Of a stretch of DNA of 64,000 nucleotides, positions 44,933 through 55,933 are shown piece after piece. Every line of letters begins with the position of its first letter. Within the stretch, counting starts at the first letter, position 1. The DNA comes from an uncultured Sphingomonas sp. (GTDB taxonomy: Bacteria > Pseudomonadota > Alphaproteobacteria > Sphingomonadales > Sphingomonadaceae). The position numbers and the translations under genes are program-made. The stretch spans positions 124,001 through 188,000 of the forward strand of contig NZ_CAKZHV010000067.1 in NCBI RefSeq assembly GCF_936927845.1, written 5' to 3'. The notes below the pieces were generated by a model. The model searched no databases. It was not told the origin of the DNA and was given only the letters and a program-made list of their open reading frames with translations.

Positions 44933-45604
44933 ATGGCCTATTCCGATCAGGCACCCGGCAGCAGGCGCATCGCGACGATCGCCGGCGTCGCGGTCATCCA
45001 CGGATTGCTCGGCTTCGCCTTCGTCACCGGCATGGCGACCAACTTCGTCGGTGAGGTCACGCGCACGCTGACCACCACCAATGTCCCCGTCGACGTACCA
45101 CCACCGCCCGACACGCCGCCCCCGCCCGAACAAACCGCCACCGCGCCATCGAGCGCGTCGTCGATCACCGCCGTTGTCCCACGCGTACCGACGCCCGCCG
45201 CCAGCAGCATTGTGTCGGTCGATCTCCTGCCCGCCCCGCCGCTGCCCTTCCCGCCCGCGCATATCGAGGTAGCTCCGCCCCCGCCGCCGCCATCGCTCGC
45301 GCCCAGCAAGGCAAGCGGCGTCCGCGCGCTCGGCAACCGCAACAGCTGGATCACCACCGACGATTACCCCGCCGCCGCGCTCCGCGCCGAGGACGAGGGG
45401 GTCGTGTCGCTGTCGGTCCAGGTCGGCAGCGACGGGCGCGTCAGCGGCTGCTCGATTGTCGCATCCAGCGGGTCGGCCGCGCTCGATAGCGCCGCCTGCC
45501 GGCTGTACCAGCGCCGCGCCCGGTTCGAGCCGGCCCGCGACGATGCCGGCAACGCGGTCGCGACCAGCTATTCCGACCGCGTCCGCTGGCAGTTGCCACG
45601 CTGA
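44933..45604 (+). CDS. TonB-family energy transducer
   Basis: A 223-aa periplasmic protein anchored by one helix (about 13-34, IATIAGVAVIHGLLGFAFV). A proline-rich linker (VDVPPPPDTPPPPEQ, PPPPPPSLAP) precedes a C-terminal TonB domain with DDYPAAALRAEDEGVVSLSV, VSGCSIVASSGSAALDSAAC and YQRRARFEPA. Couples the proton motive force to outer-membrane receptors. No ExbB/ExbD or receptor is adjacent. RBS AAGGAGAG. Followed by a hairpin terminator. Confidence 0.88.
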   Translation: MAYSDQAPGSRRIATIAGVAVIHGLLGFAFVTGMATNFVGEVTRTLTTTNVPVDVPPPPDTPPPPEQTATAPSSASSITAVVPRVPTPAASSIVSVDLLPAPPLPFPPAHIEVAPPPPPPSLAPSKASGVRALGNRNSWITTDDYPAAALRAEDEGVVSLSVQVGSDGRVSGCSIVASSGSAALDSAACRLYQRRARFEPARDDAGNAVATSYSDRVRWQLPR

Positions 45605-45613
45605 CGCATGTCG

Positions 45614-45644
45614 TGCTCCTCCGCCCGGATCGGGCGGGGGAGCA
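45614..45644. terminator. Hairpin between convergent tonB-like and transpeptidase genes
   Basis: TGCTCCTCCGCCCG pairs with CGGGCGGGGGAGCA around GAT, 14 bp with one mismatch. There is no clear T-run; likely transcription stop for both convergent genes. Confidence 0.55.
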
Positions 45645-45650
45645 TCGCGG

Positions 45651-46274
45651 TCAATCGGCCCGCATCGCCTGCGCGATCCCTTCGCGCTCGTTCGCGCGCG
45701 CGGTTTCGCTCACCTCGTGGTCGCGCGACAGCGCCACTGGCGTATAAGCCGGCGCGTCCATCCCGCTGACGTACGCTTCATCGGTCACTTCGACCGTGGC
45801 GCCGAGTTCGGTGATCTCGAACAGCTTCTTGGCAAAGGCGGTCGGCAGACGGATGCACCCGTGCGACGCCGGAAAGCCCGGGTTCGCGCCCGCGTGCAGC
45901 GCGACACCGTCCCACGTCAGCCGCTGCATGTACGGCATCGGCGCATTGTCGTAGAGGTTGGAGAAATGCTTCGCGTTCTTCTGCAGGATCGTGAAGCTGC
46001 CCGTGGGCGTGTCGTTGCCCGCCTTGCCGGTCGATACGGTTGACGCCGCCACCAGCGTCTCGCCGCGAAACACGTACGCGCGCTGATCGGGGATGGAGAT
46101 CAGGATGCTGACCGGTCCGTCCGCCTGATTGTCGCTCCACAGATAGCGATTGGGTGCAAGTGTCGCGGCCGCCTCCGTCAGCGCCAGACCGTCCATCGTC
46201 CGCGCATCGGCGGGGAAAGAAAGGCAAGCGCCGGCGACCACCGGCGCGACCATCAACAGGGCGCGTCGCAACAT
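45651..46274 (-). CDS. L,D-transpeptidase (YkuD domain)
   Basis: Periplasmic enzyme that cross-links peptidoglycan 3-3 or attaches lipoproteins. The 207-aa protein has a signal peptide (1-24), a YkuD domain (SILISIPDQRAYVFRGETLV, STVSTGKAGNDTPTGSFTIL) and the catalytic block ALHAGANPGFPASHGCIRLP with Cys in SHGCIRL. The short acidic C-terminus follows. The normal His-x-Gly-Cys arrangement indicates activity. It is divergent from the next YkuD_2-type gene. Confidence 0.9.
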   Translation of the reverse strand: MLRRALLMVAPVVAGACLSFPADARTMDGLALTEAAATLAPNRYLWSDNQADGPVSILISIPDQRAYVFRGETLVAASTVSTGKAGNDTPTGSFTILQKNAKHFSNLYDNAPMPYMQRLTWDGVALHAGANPGFPASHGCIRLPTAFAKKLFEITELGATVEVTDEAYVSGMDAPAYTPVALSRDHEVSETARANEREGIAQAMRAD

Positions 46275-46487
46275 CTCACATCATCCTCGTGCCGTCCGAC
46301 CGGGAGCGTCCGACCGCCCGGTCGTGGTTGATAACTCCTTGACGCGATTTTGGTGCCAGCCCGATGAATCGTGTGGATTCTACGCCAGAATGTAGGAACG
46401 TGCGCCTAAGATGCGGAAAAGATTGCAGATCATTAAGCCGAATCATGGTAACAAGCGGACCTACCGGGTGAGGGATGATTGGACGAG

Positions 46488-47207
46488 ATGCAGTTGACGC
46501 GTGAACCGATGCCATCGCGGCGTGCCTTGTTGAAGACGGGCAGCCTGTTTGCGGGGGCGATGATGATCCCCTCGGCGGTATCGGCTGGCATGCGTCGCGC
46601 ACCGGAATCGCTGCTTCCCACCGGCTTGTACGAGGGGCACAGCGCGGGTGGCTTCACCGCTGACTCGTTCCCGGCCGACAGCGCCAACAGCCTGGGGACC
46701 GTTCGTCCCGCGCTGATGCGTCGTGCGATGGCCGCGTTGCAGCAGCACGGCAGCAGCATCGCGCGGCACGACCGCATCGCCATCGCCGATTTCGCGACCT
46801 CCTCGGGCACGCCGCGCTTCCACCTCGTCAACCTGGAGGATGGCCGCACCACCTCCAAGCTCGTCGCGCACGGCTCGGGCTCCGACCCCGCGCACACTGG
46901 TTATCTCCAGCGCTTCTCCAACGCCAACGGCTCCAACGCCTCGTGCGAGGGCGCTTTCCTCACCAGCGATTATTACGTCGGCAAGCACGGCAAGTCGCAG
47001 CGGCTGGTCGGGCTCGACCACACCAACAACAACGCGCTCGACCGCGCCATCGTGGTTCACGCCGCCTGGTACGCCAACCGAGAGATGGTGGCGGAACGTG
47101 GCATGCTGGGTCGCAGCCAGGGCTGCTTCGCGGTGGGCGAGAACGAACTGGCCGAGGTGTTCGAGCGGCTCGGGCCGGGCCGCATGATCTACGCGGCAAA
47201 GGTCTGA
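46488..47207 (+). CDS. Murein L,D-transpeptidase catalytic-domain protein (YkuD_2 type)
   Basis: A 239-aa secreted protein. Start ATG 46488, followed by a twin-arginine-like signal SRRALLKTGSLFAGAMM. The catalytic-like block is AIVVHAAWYANREMV then GRSQGCFAVGENELAEVFER with the nucleophile Cys, typical of the YcbB-unrelated YkuD_2 family. The role in cell-wall cross-linking is inferred from the fold. It stands head to head with the classical YkuD transpeptidase, 213 bp apart. A TTG nine bases earlier is also possible. Confidence 0.82.
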   Translation: MQLTREPMPSRRALLKTGSLFAGAMMIPSAVSAGMRRAPESLLPTGLYEGHSAGGFTADSFPADSANSLGTVRPALMRRAMAALQQHGSSIARHDRIAIADFATSSGTPRFHLVNLEDGRTTSKLVAHGSGSDPAHTGYLQRFSNANGSNASCEGAFLTSDYYVGKHGKSQRLVGLDHTNNNALDRAIVVHAAWYANREMVAERGMLGRSQGCFAVGENELAEVFERLGPGRMIYAAKV

Positions 47208-47300
47208 TCTTCACTCCGGCCGCGTCGCGCCGCCCACGTTAAGCGCCATGGTCCCTTTGTGAACCTGCTACCCTTGCTGCACTGATCGTCCCGTTCCCGT

Positions 47301-48347
47301 TCAGCCCGCGGCCAGCCACGGGCGCACCTGCCCGACCATCCGGCTCCACGCCAGCCGGTCGACGCGCGCCACGCTCGCCACCGGACCCGCCGCGATCGCG
47401 TCGCGCAGACCGATCGTCCCCTGCCGCAACCCGGCGCGCAGCACGCCCGCCCAGACCCGCCGCGTTTCGCGCGCGATCAGCCGGCGATCGGTCGCATCGG
47501 CGCGCGTCACCGCCAGGTAGCGCAACCGTGCGTGGTCGAGCAGCGCCGCCAATCGCCCCAGCGTCTCGCCGTCGGGCACCGGCGCGCCGTGCATCAGGTG
47601 GCGCACGAACAACCGCGCCGCGCCGCTCGCCATGCCGCCGAACGTCTCGTGCAGCGCGCTTGCCAGCACGCGCTCGGCGCTCGCCAGCATCACCTCCTCG
47701 TACCGCTGCGAACAACCGCCGGCGTGGCTGCGATAGGTGACCAGCGGCGCATCGATCCGCGCCACCTGCCCGGCGGCGGCTGCGCGGTGGTACAGGTCGA
47801 AATCCTCCGCGTAGAGCATGTCGGGGCGCGTGAACGGCTCAAGCGCGCGCGCCACCGATCCGCGCACCATCACCGACGACCAGACCAGCGGATTGGAAAA
47901 GCGCAACAGCCACCCGATCAGCGCCGGTGTCGTGATGCGCGGGTGCGTCGACGGCGCGATCCCGCTCGCGCTCAGCACCTGCGTCGCGGTGCCGACCAGC
48001 GCCACGTCGGCGTTGGCGTCCAGGAACGCCACCTGCCGCGCAAAACGGTCGGGGTGGCACAGATCGTCCTGATCGAGCGCCGCGATATAGCGTCCGCGCG
48101 CGTGCGCGAGCGCGTGGTTGCGCGCGCGCACCGGTCCGCCGTTCTGCGGCAGCGCGATCAGGCGCACCCGCGGATCATGCCAGCGCGCCACCACGTCGCG
48201 CGTCGCATCGGTGGAGCAATCGTCCACCACGATCACCTCGAACGCATCCATCGTCTGCCGCGACACGCTGTTGAGCGTTTCCTCGATCAACGCCGCGCCG
48301 TTGTACGCCGCCATCACGACGCTGACGATGGGCACCGCGCCCGTCAT
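47301..48347 (-). CDS. Family-2 glycosyltransferase
   Basis: A 348-aa GT2 enzyme that transfers a sugar from a nucleotide donor. GT-A fold motifs: SVVMAAYNGAALIEETLNSV at the start, DDCSTDATRD, AALDQDDLCHPDRF (DXD site) and AEDFDLYHRAA (acidic catalytic region). No membrane helices at the C-terminus. Start 48347 overlaps the stop of the fusion enzyme (ATGA), so the two are coupled, suggesting a modified sugar or glycan. Confidence 0.88.
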   Translation of the reverse strand: MTGAVPIVSVVMAAYNGAALIEETLNSVSRQTMDAFEVIVVDDCSTDATRDVVARWHDPRVRLIALPQNGGPVRARNHALAHARGRYIAALDQDDLCHPDRFARQVAFLDANADVALVGTATQVLSASGIAPSTHPRITTPALIGWLLRFSNPLVWSSVMVRGSVARALEPFTRPDMLYAEDFDLYHRAAAAGQVARIDAPLVTYRSHAGGCSQRYEEVMLASAERVLASALHETFGGMASGAARLFVRHLMHGAPVPDGETLGRLAALLDHARLRYLAVTRADATDRRLIARETRRVWAGVLRAGLRQGTIGLRDAIAAGPVASVARVDRLAWSRMVGQVRPWLAAG

Positions 48348-50803
48348 CCCGCCGCCACCCGCGCGGCTTCGTCCAGCAACTGGTCGACGATCATCATGCC
48401 GACGTCGTTCTGCCACAGCCACAAGCCGTTCGCCTGGCCGCGAAAGCTCGCCTCGCCACCCAGCCGTCCCCACGGCACGAACCCGGCCGCGAGCCCGATC
48501 CCGTACAGCCCCGCGATCGGCGCGCCTGCCGCGTCGAGCACCCGGCAATGCCGGTCGACCATCGCCGCACCCGTGTCGGCCGCCAGCCGCATCGGCTCGC
48601 CGCCACACGCGAACACCGGCAGCGCGTGCGGACGATAGCCAAGCGCCGCGATCACCACATCGGCCCCTCGCACGATGTCCTGCGCGCGCGCGTCCTCGTT
48701 CGCCGCGATGCGGTGCAGTTGCACGCGCGGGTCGGGCACGCGGCCGTCGACCGCCAGCATCCGCAGCACCAGGTCGCGCGCCTCCAGCCGGAACCCGGCC
48801 AGTCGGTACACGAACCCCGATACCGGACAGATGTCGTCCGCGCCGAAATCGGTATAGCCCTCCGCCTCCGCCGCCTCGACCGACGGATAAAAGGGTCGCA
48901 GCGCGCGCCGGTGCAGCAGCGTGATCGCCCCCTCGCCCAGCGGCAACCCCGCCTTCAGCAACGCCGCAGCCGTTGTCATCGCGCTGGTCGAGCCGCCCAC
49001 CACCGCGATCCGCGGCGCGCGGACGCCCGCGACCAGATCGGCGACCAGTTGCGCCCCGCCGATGCTCAGCACCGCGTCGGACTGGATCAGCCGCCCGCCC
49101 GCCAGCGCCGACAAGGGGACGCCCGCCACCTCCTGCGCCGCCAGCCGGTCGATCGGCTGATGCCCGCCGGTCGCGATCACGACGTGACGCGACCGGTGCT
49201 GCGACACCGCCCCCGTCGCGACATGCTCGATCGTGGTGCACCAGCCGCCGTTCTCCTGCCGCGTCGACAGCGCGCGCTGCCCCGTCAGCACGTGCCCGCC
49301 GTGCCGCGTCACCACCTGTCCCAGCCGATCGCCCAGCGCGTCGAGCATCGGGCCGACCTCGACCAGCGGCACGCCCAGCCCGTCGCGCCGCGCCGCCACG
49401 CGCGCGGTTGCGGGATGATCGACCAGCGTCGCGATCTCGCGATGCGGATTGTTGGCAACCGCGGTCAGGAACGTCTCCGCGCTCGAATCGCTCGTGATCG
49501 CGTACTGGCCCAACCGCCCGCTGCCGAGCGCCGGCCCCGCCTCGACGATCGCCAGCCCGCGTGACAAGGCGGGCAGCACGCCTGCCTTGGCCGCCGCGGT
49601 CAGCAGCGCGGTGCCCGCCGGACCGCCCCCGATCACCAGCGTGTCGTGGCTCGCCACGGCCTGCGCGGGCGTCGCCAGGCGTACCGCGGGCACCGCGCGC
49701 GCCAGCGCCGCGGCAACTGTCCGCGCGTCGTCCGCGCTCATCGCGTCGGTCACCGGCAGCGACAGCATGCGCGCGGACAGGTCGTCGCACACCGGCGTCG
49801 GCTCGACCGTCGCCACGTCGCGCACCCACGGCTGCTCGCCCAGGTGCGGGCTGAAATACGCGCCCGCGCCGATGCCGTCGCGCGCCAGCGCGGCGATCAC
49901 GCCGGCGCGGTCGCAACCGCGCGGCAGCAGGACGGGAAAGAAGCCATGCGCCTGCGCGCCCGCCGTCGCCGCCTGCACGGTGAAGCGCGCGCCCAACGCC
50001 TCGCGGTACGCGCGCACCACCGCGTCGCGACGCGCGCACGTGTGATCGAACGTGTCCAGCTTGGCCCGCGCCATCGCCGCCAGCACCTCGGGCAGCTTGG
50101 CGTTCAACCCCGGGATCGTCGCGGTGCGCGGATGCGTGAAACCGAAATTCGCCGCGGCGCGCAGCCGCTCGATCACGCTCGCGTCGCCGCAGTGGATCAG
50201 CCCGCCTTCGCCGACCGCGAACGGCTTGGTCGCGTGCATCGAGAACACGACCGGGAACGGCGATCCGGCGCCGACATTGATCCCGTCCGCGTCGCGCGTG
50301 CCGAGCGATGCCGCCGCGTCGACCACCACCGCGACACCGTGCCGCGCCGCCAGCCAGCGGTATCGGTCCAGGTCGATCGCGCGTCCGAACGTCGCATAGG
50401 GTACGATCGCGGCGACGTTCGCGCCGTGGCGCTGGAGCAATCGCTCCTCCTCGCGCGCCGACGCGCTCCAATCGTCCGGGTCGACGTCGCACACCAGCGG
50501 CACCAGCCCCGCCCACCACGCCGCCTGGGCGGTCGCGGCAAAGGTGAAGCCCGGCATCAGCGCCATGCGCCCGCGCCCGCCCGGCCCGACCGCGTCGGCC
50601 AGCGCGATCATCAACCCGTTGGTGGCATTGTTAACCGCCAGCGTCGCCCCGCGCCCGCCGAACAGCCGCGCGGTCACGTCGCGCTCCAGCGCGCGCACTT
50701 CGGGTCCGTGATTGCTGTAGATGCCGCTCGCCTCGATACGGGCGAGCGCATCGGCCATCTGCGACAGGCGCGGCGGATTGGGAGCGATCAGCGGCAAGTC
50801 CAT
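48344..50803 (-). CDS. DegT-type PLP aminotransferase fused to an FAD/NAD(P) oxygenase-like domain
   Basis: An 819-aa two-part protein. Residues 1-375 are a DegT/DnrJ/EryC1 aminotransferase (sugar aminotransferase type): GIYSNHGPEVRALE, NNATNGLMIAL, Asp162 in VVVDAAASLG and Lys193 in FSMHATKPFAVGEGG. Residues ~385-819 form a flavoprotein with FAD motif VIGGGPAG at 390-397, ATGGHQP near 544-550 and a second Rossmann motif VVGGSTSA near 601-608, then ALGYRPHALP. This resembles N-hydroxylating or BVMO-like flavoenzymes. It lies between a chorismate mutase-like gene and a glycosyltransferase. The substrate is unknown; N-oxidation of an amino sugar or amine is a hypothesis. Confidence 0.85.
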   Translation of the reverse strand: MDLPLIAPNPPRLSQMADALARIEASGIYSNHGPEVRALERDVTARLFGGRGATLAVNNATNGLMIALADAVGPGGRGRMALMPGFTFAATAQAAWWAGLVPLVCDVDPDDWSASAREEERLLQRHGANVAAIVPYATFGRAIDLDRYRWLAARHGVAVVVDAAASLGTRDADGINVGAGSPFPVVFSMHATKPFAVGEGGLIHCGDASVIERLRAAANFGFTHPRTATIPGLNAKLPEVLAAMARAKLDTFDHTCARRDAVVRAYREALGARFTVQAATAGAQAHGFFPVLLPRGCDRAGVIAALARDGIGAGAYFSPHLGEQPWVRDVATVEPTPVCDDLSARMLSLPVTDAMSADDARTVAAALARAVPAVRLATPAQAVASHDTLVIGGGPAGTALLTAAAKAGVLPALSRGLAIVEAGPALGSGRLGQYAITSDSSAETFLTAVANNPHREIATLVDHPATARVAARRDGLGVPLVEVGPMLDALGDRLGQVVTRHGGHVLTGQRALSTRQENGGWCTTIEHVATGAVSQHRSRHVVIATGGHQPIDRLAAQEVAGVPLSALAGGRLIQSDAVLSIGGAQLVADLVAGVRAPRIAVVGGSTSAMTTAAALLKAGLPLGEGAITLLHRRALRPFYPSVEAAEAEGYTDFGADDICPVSGFVYRLAGFRLEARDLVLRMLAVDGRVPDPRVQLHRIAANEDARAQDIVRGADVVIAALGYRPHALPVFACGGEPMRLAADTGAAMVDRHCRVLDAAGAPIAGLYGIGLAAGFVPWGRLGGEASFRGQANGLWLWQNDVGMMIVDQLLDEAARVAAG

Positions 50804-50827
50804 CGTGCCGCCATGCGCCCGGGCGAC

Positions 50828-51142
50828 CTAACGCGGGGTTACGTCGCGTGCGTCGTATTTTTCCAATTCATACGCGATCGACGCTTCGACCAGCGTTTCC
50901 CACATCGCCGCGATCGCGGGTGCCGGCAGCCCCGCGGCCTCCGCCGCGGCAGCCGCCTGCGCGATCACCTGCCGCTTGCGCGCTTCGTCGCGCACCGCCG
51001 CGCGCTCGGGCTTGATGCGCGCCGCCGCCTCCATATAGTCGAAGCGGCGCCTGAGCAGCACGACGATCTCGCGGTCCAGCGCATCCACGCCCGCGCGGAC
51101 CTCCGCCATGGTGGTGCATTCGGGTCCGGGCTTGATACTCAT
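50828..51142 (-). CDS. Chorismate mutase / PchB-like protein
   Basis: A 104-aa AroQ-fold protein, all helical: TTMAEVRAGVDALDREIVVL, then RRRFDYMEAAARIKPERAAV and RDEARKRQVIAQAAAAAEAA. The Arg, Arg and Lys of an AroQ active site are present, and the sequence resembles both chorismate mutase and isochorismate pyruvate-lyase (PchB). Start 51142; stop is TAG. It precedes the DegT fusion by about 24 bp, so it may supply an aromatic precursor or merely share a transcript. Confidence 0.78.
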   Translation of the reverse strand: MSIKPGPECTTMAEVRAGVDALDREIVVLLRRRFDYMEAAARIKPERAAVRDEARKRQVIAQAAAAAEAAGLPAPAIAAMWETLVEASIAYELEKYDARDVTPR

Positions 51143-51232
51143 CCGCCTGCCTGTGCCGGCCGGTTGCCGCGCTGTCCAGTTCGACCGTATCTGCCCCCCC
51201 CCGCGCCACCGCACCCGCAGCGCGGCGCTCCC

Positions 51233-51261
51233 TTGACCCGGCCCGCCACGCCCGCTAAGCG
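51233..51261 (+). promoter_or_regulatory. Sigma70-like promoter of rpsD
   Basis: TTGACC (51233-51238), 17-bp spacer, TAAGCG (51256-51261), in the GC-rich style of sphingomonads. It lies about 150 bp before rpsD. Nothing else is clear in the 270 bp upstream of rpsD. Confidence 0.5.
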
Positions 51262-51413
51262 CGCGCCTTCGCAATTGCCCCTGCACCCCGGTGAAGCGGT
51301 GGGCCTGCCCGTGCCTTGCAGCATCGGGCGGCGCGATGACCGGGAAGAACCCTGCAATCCATCATCCATGATGAAGCGCGGGCCACGTTGTTAGCATTTG
51401 CCAAGGATTTAAA

Positions 51414-52028
51414 ATGTCGAAGCGTCATAGCGCGAAGCACAAGCTCGATCGCCGTTTGGGCGAGAACATCTGGGGCCGCCCCAAGAGCCCGGTCAACAAG
51501 CGTGAATACGGCCCCGGCCAGCACGGTCAGCGCCGCAAGGGCAAGGTGTCGGACTTCGGCATCCAGCTGCGCGCCAAGCAGAAGCTCAAGGGCTATTACG
51601 GCGACGTGACCGAGAAGCAGTTCAAGCACTGCTACGAGGAAGCCGCGCGCATGAAGGGCGACACCTCGCAGAACCTGATCGGCCTGCTCGAGCGTCGCCT
51701 CGACATGATCGTCTACCGCGCGAAGTTCGCGCCGACGATCTGGGCCGCGCGTCAGCTCGTCAGCCACGGCCACGTCCGCGTCAACGGCGTGAAGTGCAAC
51801 ATCGCCTCGCGCCGCTGCTACGTCAGCGACGAGATCACGCTGGGCTCCAAGGCGCAGGAAATGGCGCTGGTCCTCGAAGCACAGCAGCTCGCCGAGCGCG
51901 AAGTGCCCGATTACGTCGCGCCCGACGGCAATGCCAAGGTCACCTTCATCCGCGTGCCGACGCTCGACGAGGTGCCCTATCCGGTGAAGATGGAGCCGAA
52001 TTTAGTGGTCGAGTTCTACTCGCGTTAA
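51414..52028 (+). CDS. rpsD: 30S ribosomal protein S4
   Basis: Primary 16S rRNA-binding assembly protein. The 204-aa protein starts MSKRHSAKHKLDRRLGENIW and has the S4 RNA-binding fold at about 95-155: LERRLDMIVYRAKFAPTIWA, then RQLVSHGHVRVNGVKCNIAS. No zinc-binding cysteines at the N-terminus, as in alphaproteobacteria. Monocistronic here, with its own promoter and a terminator. Confidence 0.98.
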   Translation: MSKRHSAKHKLDRRLGENIWGRPKSPVNKREYGPGQHGQRRKGKVSDFGIQLRAKQKLKGYYGDVTEKQFKHCYEEAARMKGDTSQNLIGLLERRLDMIVYRAKFAPTIWAARQLVSHGHVRVNGVKCNIASRRCYVSDEITLGSKAQEMALVLEAQQLAEREVPDYVAPDGNAKVTFIRVPTLDEVPYPVKMEPNLVVEFYSR

Positions 52029-52119
52029 GCTGAGTAGAACGCGACGGCCGGCCGGCCTCGCTCAAGCGAGGACCGACGACGCGGGCTCCGCCCGTGGCGC
52101 TCTCCGGCCACCAAACACG

Positions 52120-52149
52120 AAAAGGGCGGTCCCGCGGGGCCGCCCTTTC
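52120..52149. terminator. Bidirectional terminator between rpsD and S9 peptidase genes
   Basis: AAAGGGCGG pairs with CCGCCCTTT around TCCCGCGGGG, itself able to pair (CCC/GGG), with A- and T-runs at the sides. It lies between convergent genes. Confidence 0.82.
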
Positions 52150-52153
52150 TCGT

Positions 52154-54127
52154 TTAGCTGCCAAACGCGCTACGAAGAAACATGTCGCTGCGCTTCAGCA
52201 TGTCGGCGCGCGCTACCGAGTCGGTTAACGCATGTGCGAGGCCGTGATAGGTAACCAACTCGTGGCGCTTTCCCGAAGCGGCTAGGCGGCGGTCCATCAA
52301 TCTTGACTGCTCGACCGACACATTCTGGTCGTACGTGCCGTGAAACAGCAGCACCGGCGCCTTGAATGCATCGGCATGTTGCGCGGGTGACCCCTCGCGC
52401 AAATGCGGGCCCGTCCCGACGAAATCACGCACCAGGTCATAATTCGTGTACAGCCGCGCTTCCTCGATCAGCGCCGGCAGGTCGGCAACCGGCGCAATGG
52501 CCACCACCGCCTTGAATAGGTCCGGGGCGAGGACGTTGGATTGCAGCGCGGCATAGCCGCCATACGACCAGCCGACGATCCCCAGCTTGGCGGGATCAGC
52601 GATCCCCTGTGCCACCATCCATCGCCCAGCATCCACCACATCGCCAATTGCAGTACGCCAGGATCGAAAACCGTTCTTCTGGTACCAGGCGTCGCCGTAG
52701 CCGCTCGACCCGCGATAATTCGGCTGCAACACCGCGTAACCGCGGCTCGCGTAATATTGCGACAACCAGTCAAAACCCCATTCGTCGCGTGCGCTGGGAC
52801 CGCCGTGCGGCATCACGATTGCGGGCAGGTTGCGGCCCCCGCTGCCGGGCGGCAATGTCAGGTAGGCTGGCACCATCGTGCCATCGCTCGCGCGTACCTG
52901 CACGGCCTTTACGGTGGCGAGCTTCACGTCAGCCAATTGCGGGCGCGACAGCAAAAGCGGACGCAACTGCCGCTTTGTACGATCGAACAGGTAATAGCGG
53001 CCCGGATCGGTGTCGCTTCCTGCCCACAACAGCAACTTCTGCTCGTCCAGACTGGCATCCTGCACGTTGATGATCGGTGCCCCCGGCAACGCCTTAGTCA
53101 GCGACGCCCGCATCCGCTCGATCTCGGCGTCGAAATAAACAGCGGTGCGCTTGTCAGTGGCGAAGGTCGCGCCGACAACACGTTGCCGCCGCCCGATCCG
53201 GATCAGACCATCGATGTCGACATCAGGCCGCGCGTAGACGAGCTTGGCAGTGGAATGCTCCGCTAGCGGGCGAGAAAACAGGGCTTGGCGTCCATCCAGC
53301 TTGTCGTAGCCGTAGACGATGTCGCCTGCGGGATCGACCGCAAGCGGGTTGAAACCCTCACGCTTCTTGATGTCGTAGTCGTTCAACGGCTTCCACGCCA
53401 AGTCGCCTTTGGCTCGATAGTAGTAGGATAGCTCGCCCGTAGCGCGCCCGATGTCGGTGCTGCGCAGCAGACCCATGACACGCACCTGCCCATTACCGTC
53501 GCTGATATACTCCACCGCTTCGCGGCGCGGTGCGACCACGCGTTCGCGGGCCAGCGTGTCCGTGTCCAGGCGTTCGACGCCTAAGCCGGCGCCGCGCTGC
53601 CCCGTCAGCGTTCCCGCGCGCGCCTCGGGAACGAACTCGGCGGTGACCAGCACCTTGTTCTTCTCCCCAGGCAGCATGTCGATTACCGCGCCGCCATTGT
53701 AGGACAGGTACAAGGCGCCGTCGCCGCTGCGCCTCGATACGATCTTCATGTTCGATTGGTCGGCATTGATCGCGATCATTCGCGTGATCGTGGTCAAACC
53801 CGCACCCGTTTGCTGGGTTATGGACACATTACAGAACAGCCTGACATCCGAAACCCAGTCGCAACCGATCATGCGATCGGGATCGCCGCTAGCTGCCACG
53901 ACGTAGCGTGGCTTGGCATCTGCCTCGGTCGTCGAGACCACGTACAATGCGCTGCCCTGTCCTTTGGTAGGTGCGACATAAGCGAGCTGGGTGCCGTCCG
54001 GAGAAAGCGACGCCGATTGCACGTATTCGCGGGCGCCGAACGCCGCCGCGGGATCGGTTTCGGCTCCCCTTGCCACGCCAGCAATCGCACTTACCCCAGC
54101 CAGCAAGGCTGCCGTTTTCCCCCACAT
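52154..54127 (-). CDS. S9-family prolyl oligopeptidase-like serine peptidase
   Basis: A 657-aa secreted peptidase (signal peptide 1-21). The N-terminal half is a seven-bladed propeller-like region rich in SPDGTQLAYVAPT. The C-terminal alpha/beta-hydrolase has PAIVMPHGGPSARDEWGFDW, the nucleophile in GIVGWSYGGYAAL (about residue 510), Asp in LFHGTYDQNVS and His in YHGLAHALTD. Acts as dipeptidyl aminopeptidase/acylaminoacyl peptidase. ATG start at 54127. Base use is a little less GC-rich than that of its neighbours. Confidence 0.9.
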   Translation of the reverse strand: MWGKTAALLAGVSAIAGVARGAETDPAAAFGAREYVQSASLSPDGTQLAYVAPTKGQGSALYVVSTTEADAKPRYVVAASGDPDRMIGCDWVSDVRLFCNVSITQQTGAGLTTITRMIAINADQSNMKIVSRRSGDGALYLSYNGGAVIDMLPGEKNKVLVTAEFVPEARAGTLTGQRGAGLGVERLDTDTLARERVVAPRREAVEYISDGNGQVRVMGLLRSTDIGRATGELSYYYRAKGDLAWKPLNDYDIKKREGFNPLAVDPAGDIVYGYDKLDGRQALFSRPLAEHSTAKLVYARPDVDIDGLIRIGRRQRVVGATFATDKRTAVYFDAEIERMRASLTKALPGAPIINVQDASLDEQKLLLWAGSDTDPGRYYLFDRTKRQLRPLLLSRPQLADVKLATVKAVQVRASDGTMVPAYLTLPPGSGGRNLPAIVMPHGGPSARDEWGFDWLSQYYASRGYAVLQPNYRGSSGYGDAWYQKNGFRSWRTAIGDVVDAGRWMVAQGIADPAKLGIVGWSYGGYAALQSNVLAPDLFKAVVAIAPVADLPALIEEARLYTNYDLVRDFVGTGPHLREGSPAQHADAFKAPVLLFHGTYDQNVSVEQSRLMDRRLAASGKRHELVTYHGLAHALTDSVARADMLKRSDMFLRSAFGS

Positions 54128-54262
54128 ACGCCTGACACCCTGTTTCCATCGCCTCCGCCCCCCGGAAAGCTTGCCATGTCATCCTATCGTCGCGCGTCCG
54201 GTGCACAAGCTTGCGGACACCGAAGACGGCTGGCACACGCTGGTGCGATGAAGGGATCTGCC

Positions 54263-55929
<1,667 letters not shown>

Positions 55930-55933
<4 letters not shown>

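Noticed and set aside
47301..50519. 1,072-aa continuous frame through the glycosyltransferase
   Set aside because: Only the part from 48347 is homologous to GT2; the rest is off-frame to the DegT-FAD fusion gene.
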